Assembly: GCA_002376715.1 (NCBI GenBank)
Contig: DFOK01000110.1
Coordinates: forward strand, 3,007-67,006
Direction: 5' to 3'
Length of the DNA stretch: 64,000 nucleotides
Source of the DNA: Bacteroidales bacterium UBA3543
Lineage (GTDB): Bacteria; Bacteroidota; Bacteroidia; Bacteroidales; UBA932
The notes below the pieces were generated by a model. It did not search any database. It was not told the origin of the DNA and worked only from the letters and a program-made list of their open reading frames with translations. Of this stretch, positions 27,065-36,268 are shown piece after piece. The translations under genes and the position numbers were made by a program. Every line of letters begins with the position of its first letter. Position 1 is the stretch's first letter.

Positions 27065-27676
27065 TCAAAAAAGCCCGAAGAGACGGGCATCGATCCGGTT
27101 GGTAATAGATGCAAAATCTTCAGGCCTGTTTTCAAAATCCAGATTATCTGCATCGATGATGAGCACTTCGCCGGGATATTGCGATATCCACTTTTCATAA
27201 CGCTCATTCAGACCGCGAAGATACTCCAAACTCATGCTCTGCTCGTAATCGCGTCCTCGTTTCTGAATTCGGCTCACTAAATGAGGAATTGAGGATTTTA
27301 GGTAAATAAGCAAATCGGGCAGTTTGATCATTTTGACCATCACTCCGAAAAGGTCCATATAGGCATCGAAATCACGCTGAGAGAGATTGCCCATATCTTT
27401 ATTATTGGCCACAAAAACATAAACTCCTTCAAATATGGTCCTGTCCTGGATAATGACATCGTCACTGCCGGCAATCTCCATCAGATCCTTTATCCTTTGA
27501 GTAAGAAAATAAACTTCGAGATTGAATGACCAGCGCGGAATATCCTTGTAATAATCTTCAAGATAGGGATTGTAGGTAACGGCTTCGTACTTTGGCGTCC
27601 AGCCGTAATGCTGAGCCAACATGCGGGTAAGAGTAGTCTTACCGCTTCCAATATTTCCGGCTATACCTATATGCAT
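27065..27676 (-). CDS. Deoxynucleoside kinase
   Basis: This 203-aa kinase of the dCK/dGK family salvages deoxynucleosides by 5'-phosphorylation. It shows the P-loop GNIGSGKTT at residues 5-13, the substrate-side QDRTIFEGVYVF near 88-99 and the lid/ERS-like RIQKRGRDYEQ near 138. The ATG at 27676 gives the family start (MHIGIAGNIG); a GTG at 27697 adds seven residues. It follows ispE by 30 nt in the nrdJ operon, so it sits with another deoxynucleotide-supply gene. Confidence 0.9.
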   Translation of the reverse strand: MHIGIAGNIGSGKTTLTRMLAQHYGWTPKYEAVTYNPYLEDYYKDIPRWSFNLEVYFLTQRIKDLMEIAGSDDVIIQDRTIFEGVYVFVANNKDMGNLSQRDFDAYMDLFGVMVKMIKLPDLLIYLKSSIPHLVSRIQKRGRDYEQSMSLEYLRGLNERYEKWISQYPGEVLIIDADNLDFENRPEDFASITNRIDARLFGLF

Positions 27677-27706
27677 TGCTCCTGTTTTTGAGCCCACAAG
27701 ATAGCA

Positions 27707-28462
27707 TTATTTTTTGAATAATCCGTACAGGGCACTGCCGGAACCCGACATTGAGGCGTAAACTGCACCTCTCGAATAGAGTGCCTCCTTTTGTGCTGCA
27801 AGGCCGGGATATTTGAGGAAAAGCGATTCCTCAAAATCATTTTTTAAAAGACCACGCCATTCTTCCATTGGCCTTTTAATGATGTCCAAAATCGACTCCA
27901 CAGGCTTGCGCGGCGTTACTCCGGCATAGGCCTCTTTTGTGGATATAAACAGATCCGGAATCACCAATTCGATACGGTAATCCTCAAGGGATATTTCCAC
28001 AGGGGTAAGTACTTCGCCCCGACCGGTTGCATACATCGGACGATTGTATATAAAGAAAGGACAATCACTGCCGAGTGAAGCGGCATGACCGGCCAGTACT
28101 TCGTCAGTAAGCTCCAGCGAAAACATCTTGTTGAGCAAAATAAGAGTAGCAGCAGCATCGGAAGAACCGCCGCCGAAGCCGGCACCCGCAGGAATTTTTT
28201 TGTAAAGGTGAATGGCAACAGGCGGTAGATCATACATATCCGCCATCAGACGATAGGCCTTGACGCAGAGGTTTTCCATAGGATCACCGTCAAGAGGAAT
28301 TCCATAAAGATGCATTGAAAATTTTTCGGCATAAAGCACCTCCAGGATATCGCTATAGTCCGGACACGGCACAAAGAGAGTCTCAATATTATGAAAACCG
28401 TCAGGACGTTTTTCTATAATATCGAGACCCAGATTGATTTTCGCATTCGGAAAAAATATCAT
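27707..28462 (-). CDS. ispE: 4-diphosphocytidyl-2-C-methyl-D-erythritol kinase
   Basis: This GHMP kinase (251 aa) of the non-mevalonate isoprenoid pathway phosphorylates the 2-hydroxyl of CDP-methylerythritol. It has the N-terminal NAKINLGLDIIEKRPDGFH with the catalytic Lys region, the ATP loop PAGAGFGGGSSDAA near 95-108, and SMSGSGSALYGLF at the C-terminus. It lies between nrdJ (24-nt gap) and the deoxynucleoside kinase gene. Confidence 0.95.
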   Translation of the reverse strand: MIFFPNAKINLGLDIIEKRPDGFHNIETLFVPCPDYSDILEVLYAEKFSMHLYGIPLDGDPMENLCVKAYRLMADMYDLPPVAIHLYKKIPAGAGFGGGSSDAAATLILLNKMFSLELTDEVLAGHAASLGSDCPFFIYNRPMYATGRGEVLTPVEISLEDYRIELVIPDLFISTKEAYAGVTPRKPVESILDIIKRPMEEWRGLLKNDFEESLFLKYPGLAAQKEALYSRGAVYASMSGSGSALYGLFKK

Positions 28463-28486
28463 CTTTTGTCTATAAAAGTTCCTCTG

Positions 28487-31009
28487 CTAATTGCACTTGG
28501 AATAGCCACATTCCATACATACCAGGCAACCCTCCTGATAGACGAGGTTTTTGCTGGCACAATTGCCACATTTCTGACCGGTCTCATCACGGGTGCCGTC
28601 GGGAATATAGCGTTTGAGCGCTCGTTCCACTCCATTTTTCCAGGTGTTGATGGATTCGCTATCGAGCTCAAGTCCCTGAACCAGGTTGAGGATGTCCACT
28701 ATGGGCATACCGTTGCGGATAACTCCCGAGATGAGTTTGGCATAATTCCAAAACTCTTTGTTGAACATGTGTGAGATACCTCCAAGCACACTCGGATAGC
28801 CGAGAGCATCGACATAATGGAAATCATATCTGGACTTACCGCTCTTGAGATCCTTCTCCTTGACAATCCAACCCTTCTCGATGGACCTGGGAATTACACG
28901 GGTATCTTCATCCACAATACCGGTAAAAATCTCATAAGGCTGCCCGTCGAGTTTCCCAACAAAGGCAATCCATCTCTCCGATCTGTTACGGAAACGAATG
29001 ATATCAGCCTCAAGTGTCTGAGGGCGCTTTTTAGGTTTGAGAACAGGCATATCCTTGCTTGTTGAGACAAGCACACCTGAACGGCTGCCTTCACGATAGA
29101 CGGTCATACCTTTACACCCCGATTTCCAGGCGGTTTTGTAAACCTCCGCAACAGTCTCCTCCGTGATGTCTTCAGGCAGGTTGACTGTAACGCTGATGGA
29201 GTGATCGACCCATTTCTGGATTTCACCCTGCATCTTCACCTTGGATACCCAGTCAATATCATTGGCTGTAGCTTTGTAATAAGGAGATTTTTTAAGAAGA
29301 TCCTCAAGTTCATCTTCATTCATTCCCATTACAGTATCCTTCTCATAACCATTTATCATAGCCCAGGTAAGGAACTTATGATGGAATACGAAATACTCCT
29401 CAAAGCAATCGCCCATATCATCAGTATATGTTATTTTAACATTCTGGTCGTTGGGATTGACTTTTTTGCGACGAAGATAAAATGGCCTGAATACGGGTTC
29501 GATGCCCGAACTGGTCTGTGTCATCAAACTTGTGGTGCCTGTAGGGGCGATAGTCAGCATGGAGACGTTGCGGCGACCGGATTTGACCATACGTTGATAA
29601 AGATCAGGGTCTTCGGTCTTGATGCGTATGATCATAGGGTTGTTGATCTCTTTCGAAGCTTCGTATATGGGGAATGCTCCGCGCTCCTCAGCCATTATCA
29701 CGGATGACCTGTAAGCCTCAACGGCAAGCGTTTTCTGTACCTGAACTGCAAACTCTATAGCTTCCATGGTGCCGTAGGTGAGTCCCAGAGCCGCCAGCAT
29801 ATCACCTTCTGCAGTAATACCGAGACCTGTCCTACGTCCTCCCAATGATTTTTTGCGGATTTTCTCCCAAAGTTCATATTCCGTCCTCTTAACGTAGTCA
29901 TCCTCGGGATCAGCCTTGATTTTGGCCATGATAAGATCAATTTTCTCCATCTCAAGGTCAATAAGGTCATCCATAAGGCGCATCGCTTTGGCGCAATGTT
30001 CTTTGAAAAGAGGAAAGTTGAAGGTAGCTTTGGAAGTAAATGGATTGTCAACATATGAGTAAAGGTTGATGGCAATCAGGCGGCAGGAATCATAGGGACA
30101 TAAGGGAATCTCACCGCAGGGATTTGTGCTGACAGTCCTGTAGCCCTTATCTGCATAACAATCGGCCACCGATTCCCGAAGAATGGTGTCCCAAAAGAGA
30201 ACGCCGGGCTCCGCGCTCTTCCAGGCATTGTGGATAATCTTTTTCCAGAGTGCGGAAGCATCAATTTCCTGAGTCACTTTCGGCTTTTTACTGTAAACCG
30301 GATATTGTTGGGTGTAAGTGCTTCCGGAAAGAGCTGCACGCATAAAATCATCATCGATCTTGACGGATACATTGGCTCCGGTCACCTTACCCTGCTCCAT
30401 CTTTGCATCTATGAAATTTTCCGCATCGGGATGCTTAATGGAAATCGTGAGCATAAGTGCACCCCTACGGCCATCCTGTGCTACCTCACGGGTGGAGTTG
30501 GAATATCTCTCCATGAAAGGAACCACACCCGTCGAAGTAAGGGCACTATTGAGTACCGCGCTGCCAGTAGGCCTGATATGAGAAAGGTCATGCCCCACAC
30601 CACCTCTGCGCTTCATGAGCTGTACCTGCTCTTCGTCAATCATCATGATGCCGCCGTATGAATCTGCAGGACGCTCGTGACCTATCACAAAACAATTGGA
30701 AAGCGAAGCCACCTGATGCTCATTGCCGATACCTGTCATCGGGCCTCCCTGAGGAATGATATATTTGAAATCCTTAAGTAACTCAAAGATCTCAGATAGT
30801 GTCATCGGATTGGGATATTTATTCTCTATCCTGGCAAACTCCGCAGCCAAACGCTTGTGCATATCGGTGGGAGATTTTTCATATATATTACCGAAAGAGT
30901 CTTTTAGTGCATACTTATTAACCCATACGTTGGCGGCCAGTTCGTCGCCCTTAAAATAAATCTTGCTCGCAGCGAGAGCTTCATCAAAAGAGTACTTCAT
31001 GATTGACAT
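28487..31009 (-). CDS. nrdJ: Adenosylcobalamin-dependent (class II) ribonucleotide reductase
   Basis: This 840-aa enzyme reduces ribonucleotides to deoxyribonucleotides with adenosylcobalamin as radical source. Active-site cysteines are seen in ASLSNCFVIG (C106) and STNPCGE (C298). The second half has the finger-loop region TIAPTGTTS near 510. The C-terminus carries a four-Cys zinc-ribbon-like module (CGNC ... CLVCMEC, about 817-835) and the redox-active-like tail CGYSKCN. It creates a B12 demand that the btu operon could meet. It is divergent from the ThiL-like gene. The next in-frame Met is three codons on. Confidence 0.95.
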   Translation of the reverse strand: MSIMKYSFDEALAASKIYFKGDELAANVWVNKYALKDSFGNIYEKSPTDMHKRLAAEFARIENKYPNPMTLSEIFELLKDFKYIIPQGGPMTGIGNEHQVASLSNCFVIGHERPADSYGGIMMIDEEQVQLMKRRGGVGHDLSHIRPTGSAVLNSALTSTGVVPFMERYSNSTREVAQDGRRGALMLTISIKHPDAENFIDAKMEQGKVTGANVSVKIDDDFMRAALSGSTYTQQYPVYSKKPKVTQEIDASALWKKIIHNAWKSAEPGVLFWDTILRESVADCYADKGYRTVSTNPCGEIPLCPYDSCRLIAINLYSYVDNPFTSKATFNFPLFKEHCAKAMRLMDDLIDLEMEKIDLIMAKIKADPEDDYVKRTEYELWEKIRKKSLGGRRTGLGITAEGDMLAALGLTYGTMEAIEFAVQVQKTLAVEAYRSSVIMAEERGAFPIYEASKEINNPMIIRIKTEDPDLYQRMVKSGRRNVSMLTIAPTGTTSLMTQTSSGIEPVFRPFYLRRKKVNPNDQNVKITYTDDMGDCFEEYFVFHHKFLTWAMINGYEKDTVMGMNEDELEDLLKKSPYYKATANDIDWVSKVKMQGEIQKWVDHSISVTVNLPEDITEETVAEVYKTAWKSGCKGMTVYREGSRSGVLVSTSKDMPVLKPKKRPQTLEADIIRFRNRSERWIAFVGKLDGQPYEIFTGIVDEDTRVIPRSIEKGWIVKEKDLKSGKSRYDFHYVDALGYPSVLGGISHMFNKEFWNYAKLISGVIRNGMPIVDILNLVQGLELDSESINTWKNGVERALKRYIPDGTRDETGQKCGNCASKNLVYQEGCLVCMECGYSKCN

Positions 31010-31030
31010 TTGTAGTTGTTAGGCAAGCTA

Positions 31031-31050
31031 AAAGGGGCCGAAACCCCTTT
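31031..31050 (-). promoter_or_regulatory. Small hairpin in the nrdJ leader
   Basis: AAAGGGG and CCCCTTT are paired around a 6-nt loop, about 22 nt upstream of the nrdJ start. It is too short to be a riboswitch and no B12 aptamer is seen in this leader. Confidence 0.35.
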
Positions 31051-31136
31051 GGCATTATTCTGGGGCCAATAACGCCTGTTTACATATGTAAATTCCGGTA
31101 CGCAAGTTACAGTAAATTGCATAGGCCTTTTCAATA

Positions 31137-31169
31137 TTATCAACATAGTTATCAACAAAGTTATCAACA
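31137..31169. promoter_or_regulatory. Three DnaA-box-like sites at 12-bp spacing (TTATCAACA)
   Basis: TTATCAACA occurs at 31137-31145, 31149-31157 and 31161-31169, exactly in phase at 12 bp. Each differs from the TTATCCACA DnaA box at one position. They lie in the 241-bp gap between nrdJ and the ThiL-like gene. DnaA is known to control nrdAB in E. coli; a similar role here is inference. A repressor-binding iteron is the alternative. Confidence 0.5.
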
Positions 31170-31224
31170 ATTTTAACAAAGTCCTATCATTCTTACTGTT
31201 ACATTACAGTTACATTATTTTTTG

Positions 31225-31232
31225 TATTTTTG
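31225..31232 (+). promoter_or_regulatory. -7 box of the ThiL-like gene (TATTTTTG)
   Basis: TATTTTTG fits TANNTTTG and lies 18 nt before the ATG at 31251. An ACTGT-N6-ACAGT inverted repeat (31195-31210) is just upstream. Confidence 0.5.
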
Positions 31233-31250
31233 TGAAAATTCCAAAATCAA

Positions 31251-32261
31251 ATGGGCACAACTCGTACTGAAATCTCATCTATCGGCAAAGAAAATTTTAT
31301 CGATAGTCTTTTCGAAAACACCGGGTACACCAATGAACGCACCATAAAGCTCTCTGAAAAGGGTGAGTGCTGCACTTCTCACAAAATTCTCCTCGAAGGG
31401 GTCAATTTTGACCTGGTCTATACCCCTCTCAAACATCTCGGATACAAAGCTGCCCTATGCGCATTAGGAGAAATCTATGCGCAGCTGCGCCAGCCGGTCT
31501 CTCTCTCGCTCAACCTTGGACTATCAAGCCGCTTCTGCGTGGAGGATGTAGCCGATTTCTGGTCGGGCTTCATCGCTGCCGCCAAGGAGCATAATGTAAA
31601 ACATCTCTCCCTGGAGCTCAACCCCTCACTCACAGGACTCTGTATCAGCATCTCTGCAGCAGGCGTTCAGAAAAAAGGCATAATCGCCAAAGTACCCACA
31701 CCCAAAAACATGGATCTGATCTGCCTCACGGGTAATGTTGGAGCAGCATATATGGGACTTCACGTGCTACAAAGGGAGAAAATATCCTTCATCAAAGAGA
31801 GCTCGCAACAACCCGATCTCTCAAAATACAAACAGATCCTGGCCGCATATCTCAGCCCTTCAATCAATCCCTCCGTAGTGAGCAGATTTGTGAAAGAGGA
31901 ACTCTATCCCTCCACGGGATATTTCCTCACCAAAGGCCTGGGTGCAGCAATCTTGGATCTTGTGAAAGACACGGGCTTCGGAGCCAAAATTTACCTAGAC
32001 AGGATTCCCGTTTCCTCACAAAGCCTCGAAATGGCTCAGGAGATAGAAATGGATATGGTCACCGCCATAATCAACGGCGGAGAGGACTATAAATTCATCT
32101 TTACCGTGCCCATTGAAAAGCATGATGTAATCAGAAAAGAATTTCAGGATTATGATGTCATAGGACATCTTGCACGCCCTGAAGTGGGCGCAGTGCTGGT
32201 AACCCCCGACGGTGCAGAACTCACCATCCGCGCACAGGGCTATGAAGCCTCAGAAAGTTAG
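31251..32261 (+). CDS. Degenerate thiamine-monophosphate kinase (ThiL-like) protein
   Basis: This 336-aa protein aligns along its whole length with Bacteroidales ThiL: N-terminal RTEISSIG, then LLEGVNFDLVYTPLKHLGYKA, LGLSSRF, GNVGAAYMGL and GGEDYKFIFT. The residues that hold Mg-ATP in ThiL appear lost. The GDDAA motif is absent (sequence there reads GYTNERTIKLS), the STD before the first hydrophobic strand is TSH, the SDI/AM segment is GEIYA, and GGDTT is ELNPS. A kinase role is therefore doubtful. It may be a pseudoenzyme or have changed function. Comparison is from memory of the family. It overlaps sufD by 4 nt at the 3' end. Confidence 0.72.
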   Translation: MGTTRTEISSIGKENFIDSLFENTGYTNERTIKLSEKGECCTSHKILLEGVNFDLVYTPLKHLGYKAALCALGEIYAQLRQPVSLSLNLGLSSRFCVEDVADFWSGFIAAAKEHNVKHLSLELNPSLTGLCISISAAGVQKKGIIAKVPTPKNMDLICLTGNVGAAYMGLHVLQREKISFIKESSQQPDLSKYKQILAAYLSPSINPSVVSRFVKEELYPSTGYFLTKGLGAAILDLVKDTGFGAKIYLDRIPVSSQSLEMAQEIEMDMVTAIINGGEDYKFIFTVPIEKHDVIRKEFQDYDVIGHLARPEVGAVLVTPDGAELTIRAQGYEASES

Positions 32262-33259
32262 CAACAGTTTCTGATACAAGTGCTGCAATGTGAAAATTCG
32301 CCGCGAAGACGCCTTTCCACAAGACTGAGCATTCTTTCGCGAAGTTCCGTATTGGAAATTTTCTCCAACACTTCGTAGGCAAATGCCTTCTGCTGAAGGA
32401 TCCGTGCCTCTACTGCCGGTATGCCCCTGGTACGCATATAGAAAAGCTCGTCTTCATTTAAGCGGCCGATGGTTGCTCCGTGGCTGCATTTCACATCATC
32501 GGCGTAGATTTCAAGCTGGGGACTGGTATATGCCTTTGCTTTGTCGGAGATAAGCAGATTGTGATTGGCCTGATAAGCCTCCGTCTTCTGTGCGTCCGGA
32601 GCCACATTGATACGGCCGTAGAAGCGGGCTACACCTTCATCATCCAGAATGCCTTTGAAGAGTTGGTTGCTGTTACATTCGGGAACAAGATGGTTGACAT
32701 AGATATTGTTATCCATCAGCTGCTTGGAGTCTGTAAGATAGAGTCCTGCCAGGTCACATTCTGCATGCTTTTCATTGAAGTTGAGAAGGATATCGTTGCG
32801 TATAACCCCGCCATGGAGCGAGAGAAACACCATTTTAAGGAAGGCTCTGGTGGCCAGATTGACCTCATATGAGGTGCCGTGTTCCGCGTTGTTGTGCTCG
32901 TTCTGCATGATGTAAAATTCTGCGGATGCATCTCTTTCCAATGTTATGGTCACCTTCTCAGTAGTCCTGAACTTATCCGGTGAGAAAGTATGAGAGCACT
33001 GAATTATCCTGCCCGCCGAGCCCTTTCCGAAATAAAAATCCTGCTGCGTAGAAAGGTGCTCTTTATAAGATTTGTGGCGTACGGAGATAATCTGGAGCAT
33101 CTCTTTCATCACCTCCCCCTCTTCCAACCGAAGGGAGAAGGGAGTTTTGCCGCCCTGTACCTTTCCATTGACAATAAAGAGCTGCCTTGTCTCTTTCAGA
33201 GGCACTTTACATCTGAATTCGCTGGTGAGGGCGGGCGCGTATATGTAGTTCTGTTCCAT
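32258..33259 (-). CDS. sufD: Fe-S cluster assembly protein SufD
   Basis: SufD (333 aa) forms the SufBC2D scaffold complex for Fe-S assembly. The beta-helical core has GSAGRIIQCSHTF and later CSHGATIGRLNEDELFYMRTRGIP, the SufBD family signature near the C-terminus. The ATG at 33259 follows the sufC stop by two nt; the frame also contains a TTG two codons earlier. The extreme C-terminus is unusual in holding four Cys in ten residues (HCSTCIRNCC). Confidence 0.92.
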   Translation of the reverse strand: MEQNYIYAPALTSEFRCKVPLKETRQLFIVNGKVQGGKTPFSLRLEEGEVMKEMLQIISVRHKSYKEHLSTQQDFYFGKGSAGRIIQCSHTFSPDKFRTTEKVTITLERDASAEFYIMQNEHNNAEHGTSYEVNLATRAFLKMVFLSLHGGVIRNDILLNFNEKHAECDLAGLYLTDSKQLMDNNIYVNHLVPECNSNQLFKGILDDEGVARFYGRINVAPDAQKTEAYQANHNLLISDKAKAYTSPQLEIYADDVKCSHGATIGRLNEDELFYMRTRGIPAVEARILQQKAFAYEVLEKISNTELRERMLSLVERRLRGEFSHCSTCIRNCC

Positions 33260-33261
33260 TT

Positions 33262-34020
33262 TCAATTTATCAGCCAGTCGTAACCCCGTTGTTCGATTTC
33301 CTGCGCAAGTTCGCGGCCTGCACTTTTGATTATGCGTCCTTTGTAAATGACGTGAATGTAGTCAGGCACAATGTAGTCGAGCAGACGCTGATAGTGCGTG
33401 ATGACGATAGTTGCATTCTCAGGGGTCTTGAGACGATTTATTCCGCCTGCTACTACACGGAGCGCATCCACGTCTAGTCCGGAGTCTGTCTCGTCGAGGA
33501 TTGCAAGCTTAGGCTCGAGCATAGCCATATGGAAAATTTCGTTGCGTTTTTTCTCCCCTCCGGAAAATCCCACATTGACGCCTCTGGAGGTAAAACTGCT
33601 ATCCATATCCACATAAGCCATTCTCTCCCGCATCAATTTGAGAAATTGTGCTGCGCTTAGTTCGGGAAGTCCTTTCCTTTTGCGATGCTCATTTACTGCT
33701 GTTTTGATAAAATTGACATTGGTCACTCCCGGAATCTCTATCGGATACTGGAAGCCGAGGAAAACGCCTGCCCAGGAGCGCTCTTCCGGAGAAAGTTTGA
33801 GCAAATCCTCACCCTCATAGAGGATTTCCCCTTCGGTCACTTTATAATTCTCCTTGCCCGCAAGCACTGCGGAAAGAGTGCTTTTACCGGAACCATTGGG
33901 ACCCATAATGGCGTGCACTTCGCCCGGCCTCACCTCAAGGTTTACACCCGTGAGGATTTCACGGTCATCTACAGAAACTTTAAGTCCCTTTATTTTGAGC
34001 ATAATGTTGTCGTTGTTCAT
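33262..34020 (-). CDS. sufC: Fe-S cluster assembly ATPase SufC
   Basis: SufC (252 aa) is the ABC-type ATPase that drives the SufBCD complex. It has Walker A GPNGSGKST near 41-49, signature FSGGEKKR near 149, Walker B LAILDETDSGLD near 171-182 and the H-loop VITHYQR. It begins three nt after pnuC and ends two nt before sufD. Confidence 0.96.
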   Translation of the reverse strand: MNNDNIMLKIKGLKVSVDDREILTGVNLEVRPGEVHAIMGPNGSGKSTLSAVLAGKENYKVTEGEILYEGEDLLKLSPEERSWAGVFLGFQYPIEIPGVTNVNFIKTAVNEHRKRKGLPELSAAQFLKLMRERMAYVDMDSSFTSRGVNVGFSGGEKKRNEIFHMAMLEPKLAILDETDSGLDVDALRVVAGGINRLKTPENATIVITHYQRLLDYIVPDYIHVIYKGRIIKSAGRELAQEIEQRGYDWLIN

Positions 34021-34023
34021 ATA

Positions 34024-34689
34024 TTATTTCTTTTCTTTTTTGTACAATTTAAACCAGTGATAGAGCGAAACCAGACCATTGATAAGGTAGAGAGCACTCA
34101 CTATCGGCATAAAGATGTGACCCACTGAGATATGAAGCACTATCTGAGTGATATTGACAAATAGCCAGGCAATCCAGCAGTCCCATTTCTTTTGAGCCGA
34201 AAGAAATTGTGCTACAAGTATCAATACCGTAACTAATGCATCCAGATATGGTATCGGATCTGAAGGAAACACTCCTACAAACCATTTTGTACCCAGCTGC
34301 CGCAGTAACCATCCCCATAGGATTGCCAGAATAAATACCGATGCTATGGTTATTATTCTCTGGCGCCAGGTAAGCATCGTCACTTTTAAGGCTTTCGGAT
34401 CTGACGAACTTTCCTCCCCCTTTTTAGGGTGTGTCCACCTGTAATGTCCCAAAATATTTATACCAAGAGAAATCGGCTGGAGAATGAGACTGGCGTAGAG
34501 GTTTTTGTTCCAAAACATCAGGAAGAGGAGTACCGTATAGAAATAACCCACCCAGAAGTTGTATTTGCTGTTACGACCGGCTAAAAAGACACAGGTCAGA
34601 CCGAAAATCGATGTGACAAGGTCTATCAGCAACACCGGCACATCACCGCCGATTGTAAATAGTGTATAGTTTATTACTTCTTTAATCAT
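34024..34689 (-). CDS. pnuC: PnuC-family vitamin-precursor transporter inside the suf operon
   Basis: This 221-aa membrane protein has about seven segments. Family features are [32 protein letters not shown] and [15 protein letters not shown] (given as landmarks near residues 43-75 and 170-185). PnuC proteins move nicotinamide riboside, or in relatives thiamine or riboflavin, by facilitated diffusion. The substrate is not clear here. The gene overlaps sufB by four nt (ATGA) and is three nt before sufC, so it is co-translated within the Fe-S operon. A second pnuC is at 49395. Confidence 0.85.
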   Translation of the reverse strand: MIKEVINYTLFTIGGDVPVLLIDLVTSIFGLTCVFLAGRNSKYNFWVGYFYTVLLFLMFWNKNLYASLILQPISLGINILGHYRWTHPKKGEESSSDPKALKVTMLTWRQRIITIASVFILAILWGWLLRQLGTKWFVGVFPSDPIPYLDALVTVLILVAQFLSAQKKWDCWIAWLFVNITQIVLHISVGHIFMPIVSALYLINGLVSLYHWFKLYKKEKK

Positions 34690-36122
34690 CCCACGCTTCC
34701 TTCAAGTGATACCTGTAAAAGTTTTTGCGCCTCAACGGCAAATTCCATCGGTAGTTGATTTAGCACCTCTCTGGCATAACCGTTAACGATAAGTCCTACC
34801 GCATCTTCCTCAGGAATACCTCTCTGGCGGCAATAAAAGAGCTGATCTTCACTGATCCGGGAGGTGGTGGCCTCATGCTCGATTACGGAGCTGCGGTTGT
34901 CGCTCTCAATGACGGGGAAGGTATGAGCGCCGCATTTATCTCCAAGCAGGAGAGAGTCACACTGAGAATGGTTGCGCGCTCCGGTAGCGTTTGAAGCCAC
35001 TTTTACCAACCCACGGTAACTGTTCTGACTATATCCCGCTGAGATACCTTTACTCACTATGCGACTGACAGTATTTTTTCCTAAATGGATCATTTTGGTT
35101 CCGGTGTCAGCCTGCTGACGATTGTTTGTTACCGCCACCGAATAGAACTCCGAAGTGGAGTTGTCGCCCTTGAGTATGGTACTCGGATATTTCCATGTAA
35201 TGGAGGATCCCGTTTCTACCTGTGTCCAGAACAAACGGCTGTTTGAGCCCTTGCATATGCCCCTCTTTGTCACAAAATTGTAGATTCCGCCTTTGCCATC
35301 CTTGTCACCAGGATACCAATTTTGAACCGTAGAATATTTGACCTCCGCATCGCGCTCCACTATAATCTCTACCACTGCCGCGTGAAGTTGTGCCTCATCG
35401 CGCATCGGGGCTGTACACCCCTCCAGATAACTCACATACGACCCTTCATCCGCAACAATCAGAGTCCTCTCAAACTGTCCGGTACCTCTGGCATTGATAC
35501 GGAAGTAACTCGAGAGTTCCATCGGACACCTGACTCCCTTGGGTATATAGCAGAAAGAACCGTCACTGAAAACTGCAGAGTTTAGTGCAGCATAAAAGTT
35601 GTCACCGATAGGCACAACTGTTGCCAGATATTTGCGTACCAAATCGGGATAATCCCTTACCGCTTCCGAAAAGGAACAGAATATGATTCCTTTCTCCGCA
35701 AGGGTCTCCTTAAAAGTGGTCTTGACTGAAACGGAGTCAAATACCGCATCCACTGCCACTCCGGCGAGCATATTGCGCTCATGCAACGGAATTCCCAGTT
35801 TGTCAAATGTGGCTTCGAGCTCAGGATCTATTTTACCTGAAGCACTTGTAGCCTTCGGTGCCGCATAGTAGATGATATTCTGAAAGTCAATTTCGGGTAT
35901 CTCCAGATGAGCCCATGTTGGCAAGGTCATCTTCTTCCATCGGGCAAAAGCCTTGAGACGGAAATCCAGCATCCACTGGGGCTCTTCTTTTTTGCGGGAA
36001 ATCATACGGATTATATCCTCATTCAATCCCTTGGGAATGAACTCCTGTTCAAGATCGGTTTCAAAGCCGTGCCGGTACTCTCCACCGGCGATTTCTTCTA
36101 TGACTTTCCTCTCTTTTTTCAT
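34686..36122 (-). CDS. sufB: Fe-S cluster assembly protein SufB
   Basis: SufB (478 aa) is the scaffold subunit on which the Fe-S cluster is built. It has the typical N-terminal YRHGFETD, the central [26 protein letters not shown] with the core Cys, and the late [19 protein letters not shown] and [21 protein letters not shown]. The frame is open to 36173, but homologues start near [10 protein letters not shown], so the ATG at 36122 is used. It heads a sufB-pnuC-sufC-sufD operon. Confidence 0.95.
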   Translation of the reverse strand: MKKERKVIEEIAGGEYRHGFETDLEQEFIPKGLNEDIIRMISRKKEEPQWMLDFRLKAFARWKKMTLPTWAHLEIPEIDFQNIIYYAAPKATSASGKIDPELEATFDKLGIPLHERNMLAGVAVDAVFDSVSVKTTFKETLAEKGIIFCSFSEAVRDYPDLVRKYLATVVPIGDNFYAALNSAVFSDGSFCYIPKGVRCPMELSSYFRINARGTGQFERTLIVADEGSYVSYLEGCTAPMRDEAQLHAAVVEIIVERDAEVKYSTVQNWYPGDKDGKGGIYNFVTKRGICKGSNSRLFWTQVETGSSITWKYPSTILKGDNSTSEFYSVAVTNNRQQADTGTKMIHLGKNTVSRIVSKGISAGYSQNSYRGLVKVASNATGARNHSQCDSLLLGDKCGAHTFPVIESDNRSSVIEHEATTSRISEDQLFYCRQRGIPEEDAVGLIVNGYAREVLNQLPMEFAVEAQKLLQVSLEGSVG

Positions 36123-36154
36123 TATTTTAAAAAAATCAACTTTTTTATAAAAAC

Positions 36155-36183
36155 GATGCAACGTTTGTGCCACTTATTGCATC
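36155..36183. promoter_or_regulatory. Inverted repeat upstream of sufB
   Basis: GATGCAA (36155-36161) and TTGCATC (36177-36183) form a perfect 7-bp inverted repeat with a 15-bp spacer, 33-61 nt before the sufB start. It could be a regulator-binding site. No known Fe-S regulator box is recognised. Confidence 0.4.
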
Positions 36184-36268
36184 TATATAGTAGGTTTAGG
36201 TTTTAGTACACAAGGAAAGGGGTTTGATTCTGGCAGAGGATCAGCCCTTTTTTTTACACATATACCTC

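Noticed and set aside
26953..27207. Minus-strand 84-codon frame crossing the repeat tract
   Set aside because: Its repetitive protein (many Tyr-Val-Leu/Arg-Gly repeats) comes from the non-coding tract, and the rest overlaps the deoxynucleoside kinase gene in another frame.
31010..31250. Cobalamin riboswitch in front of nrdJ
   Set aside because: None of the conserved aptamer blocks seen before btuB occur here; only a short hairpin is present.
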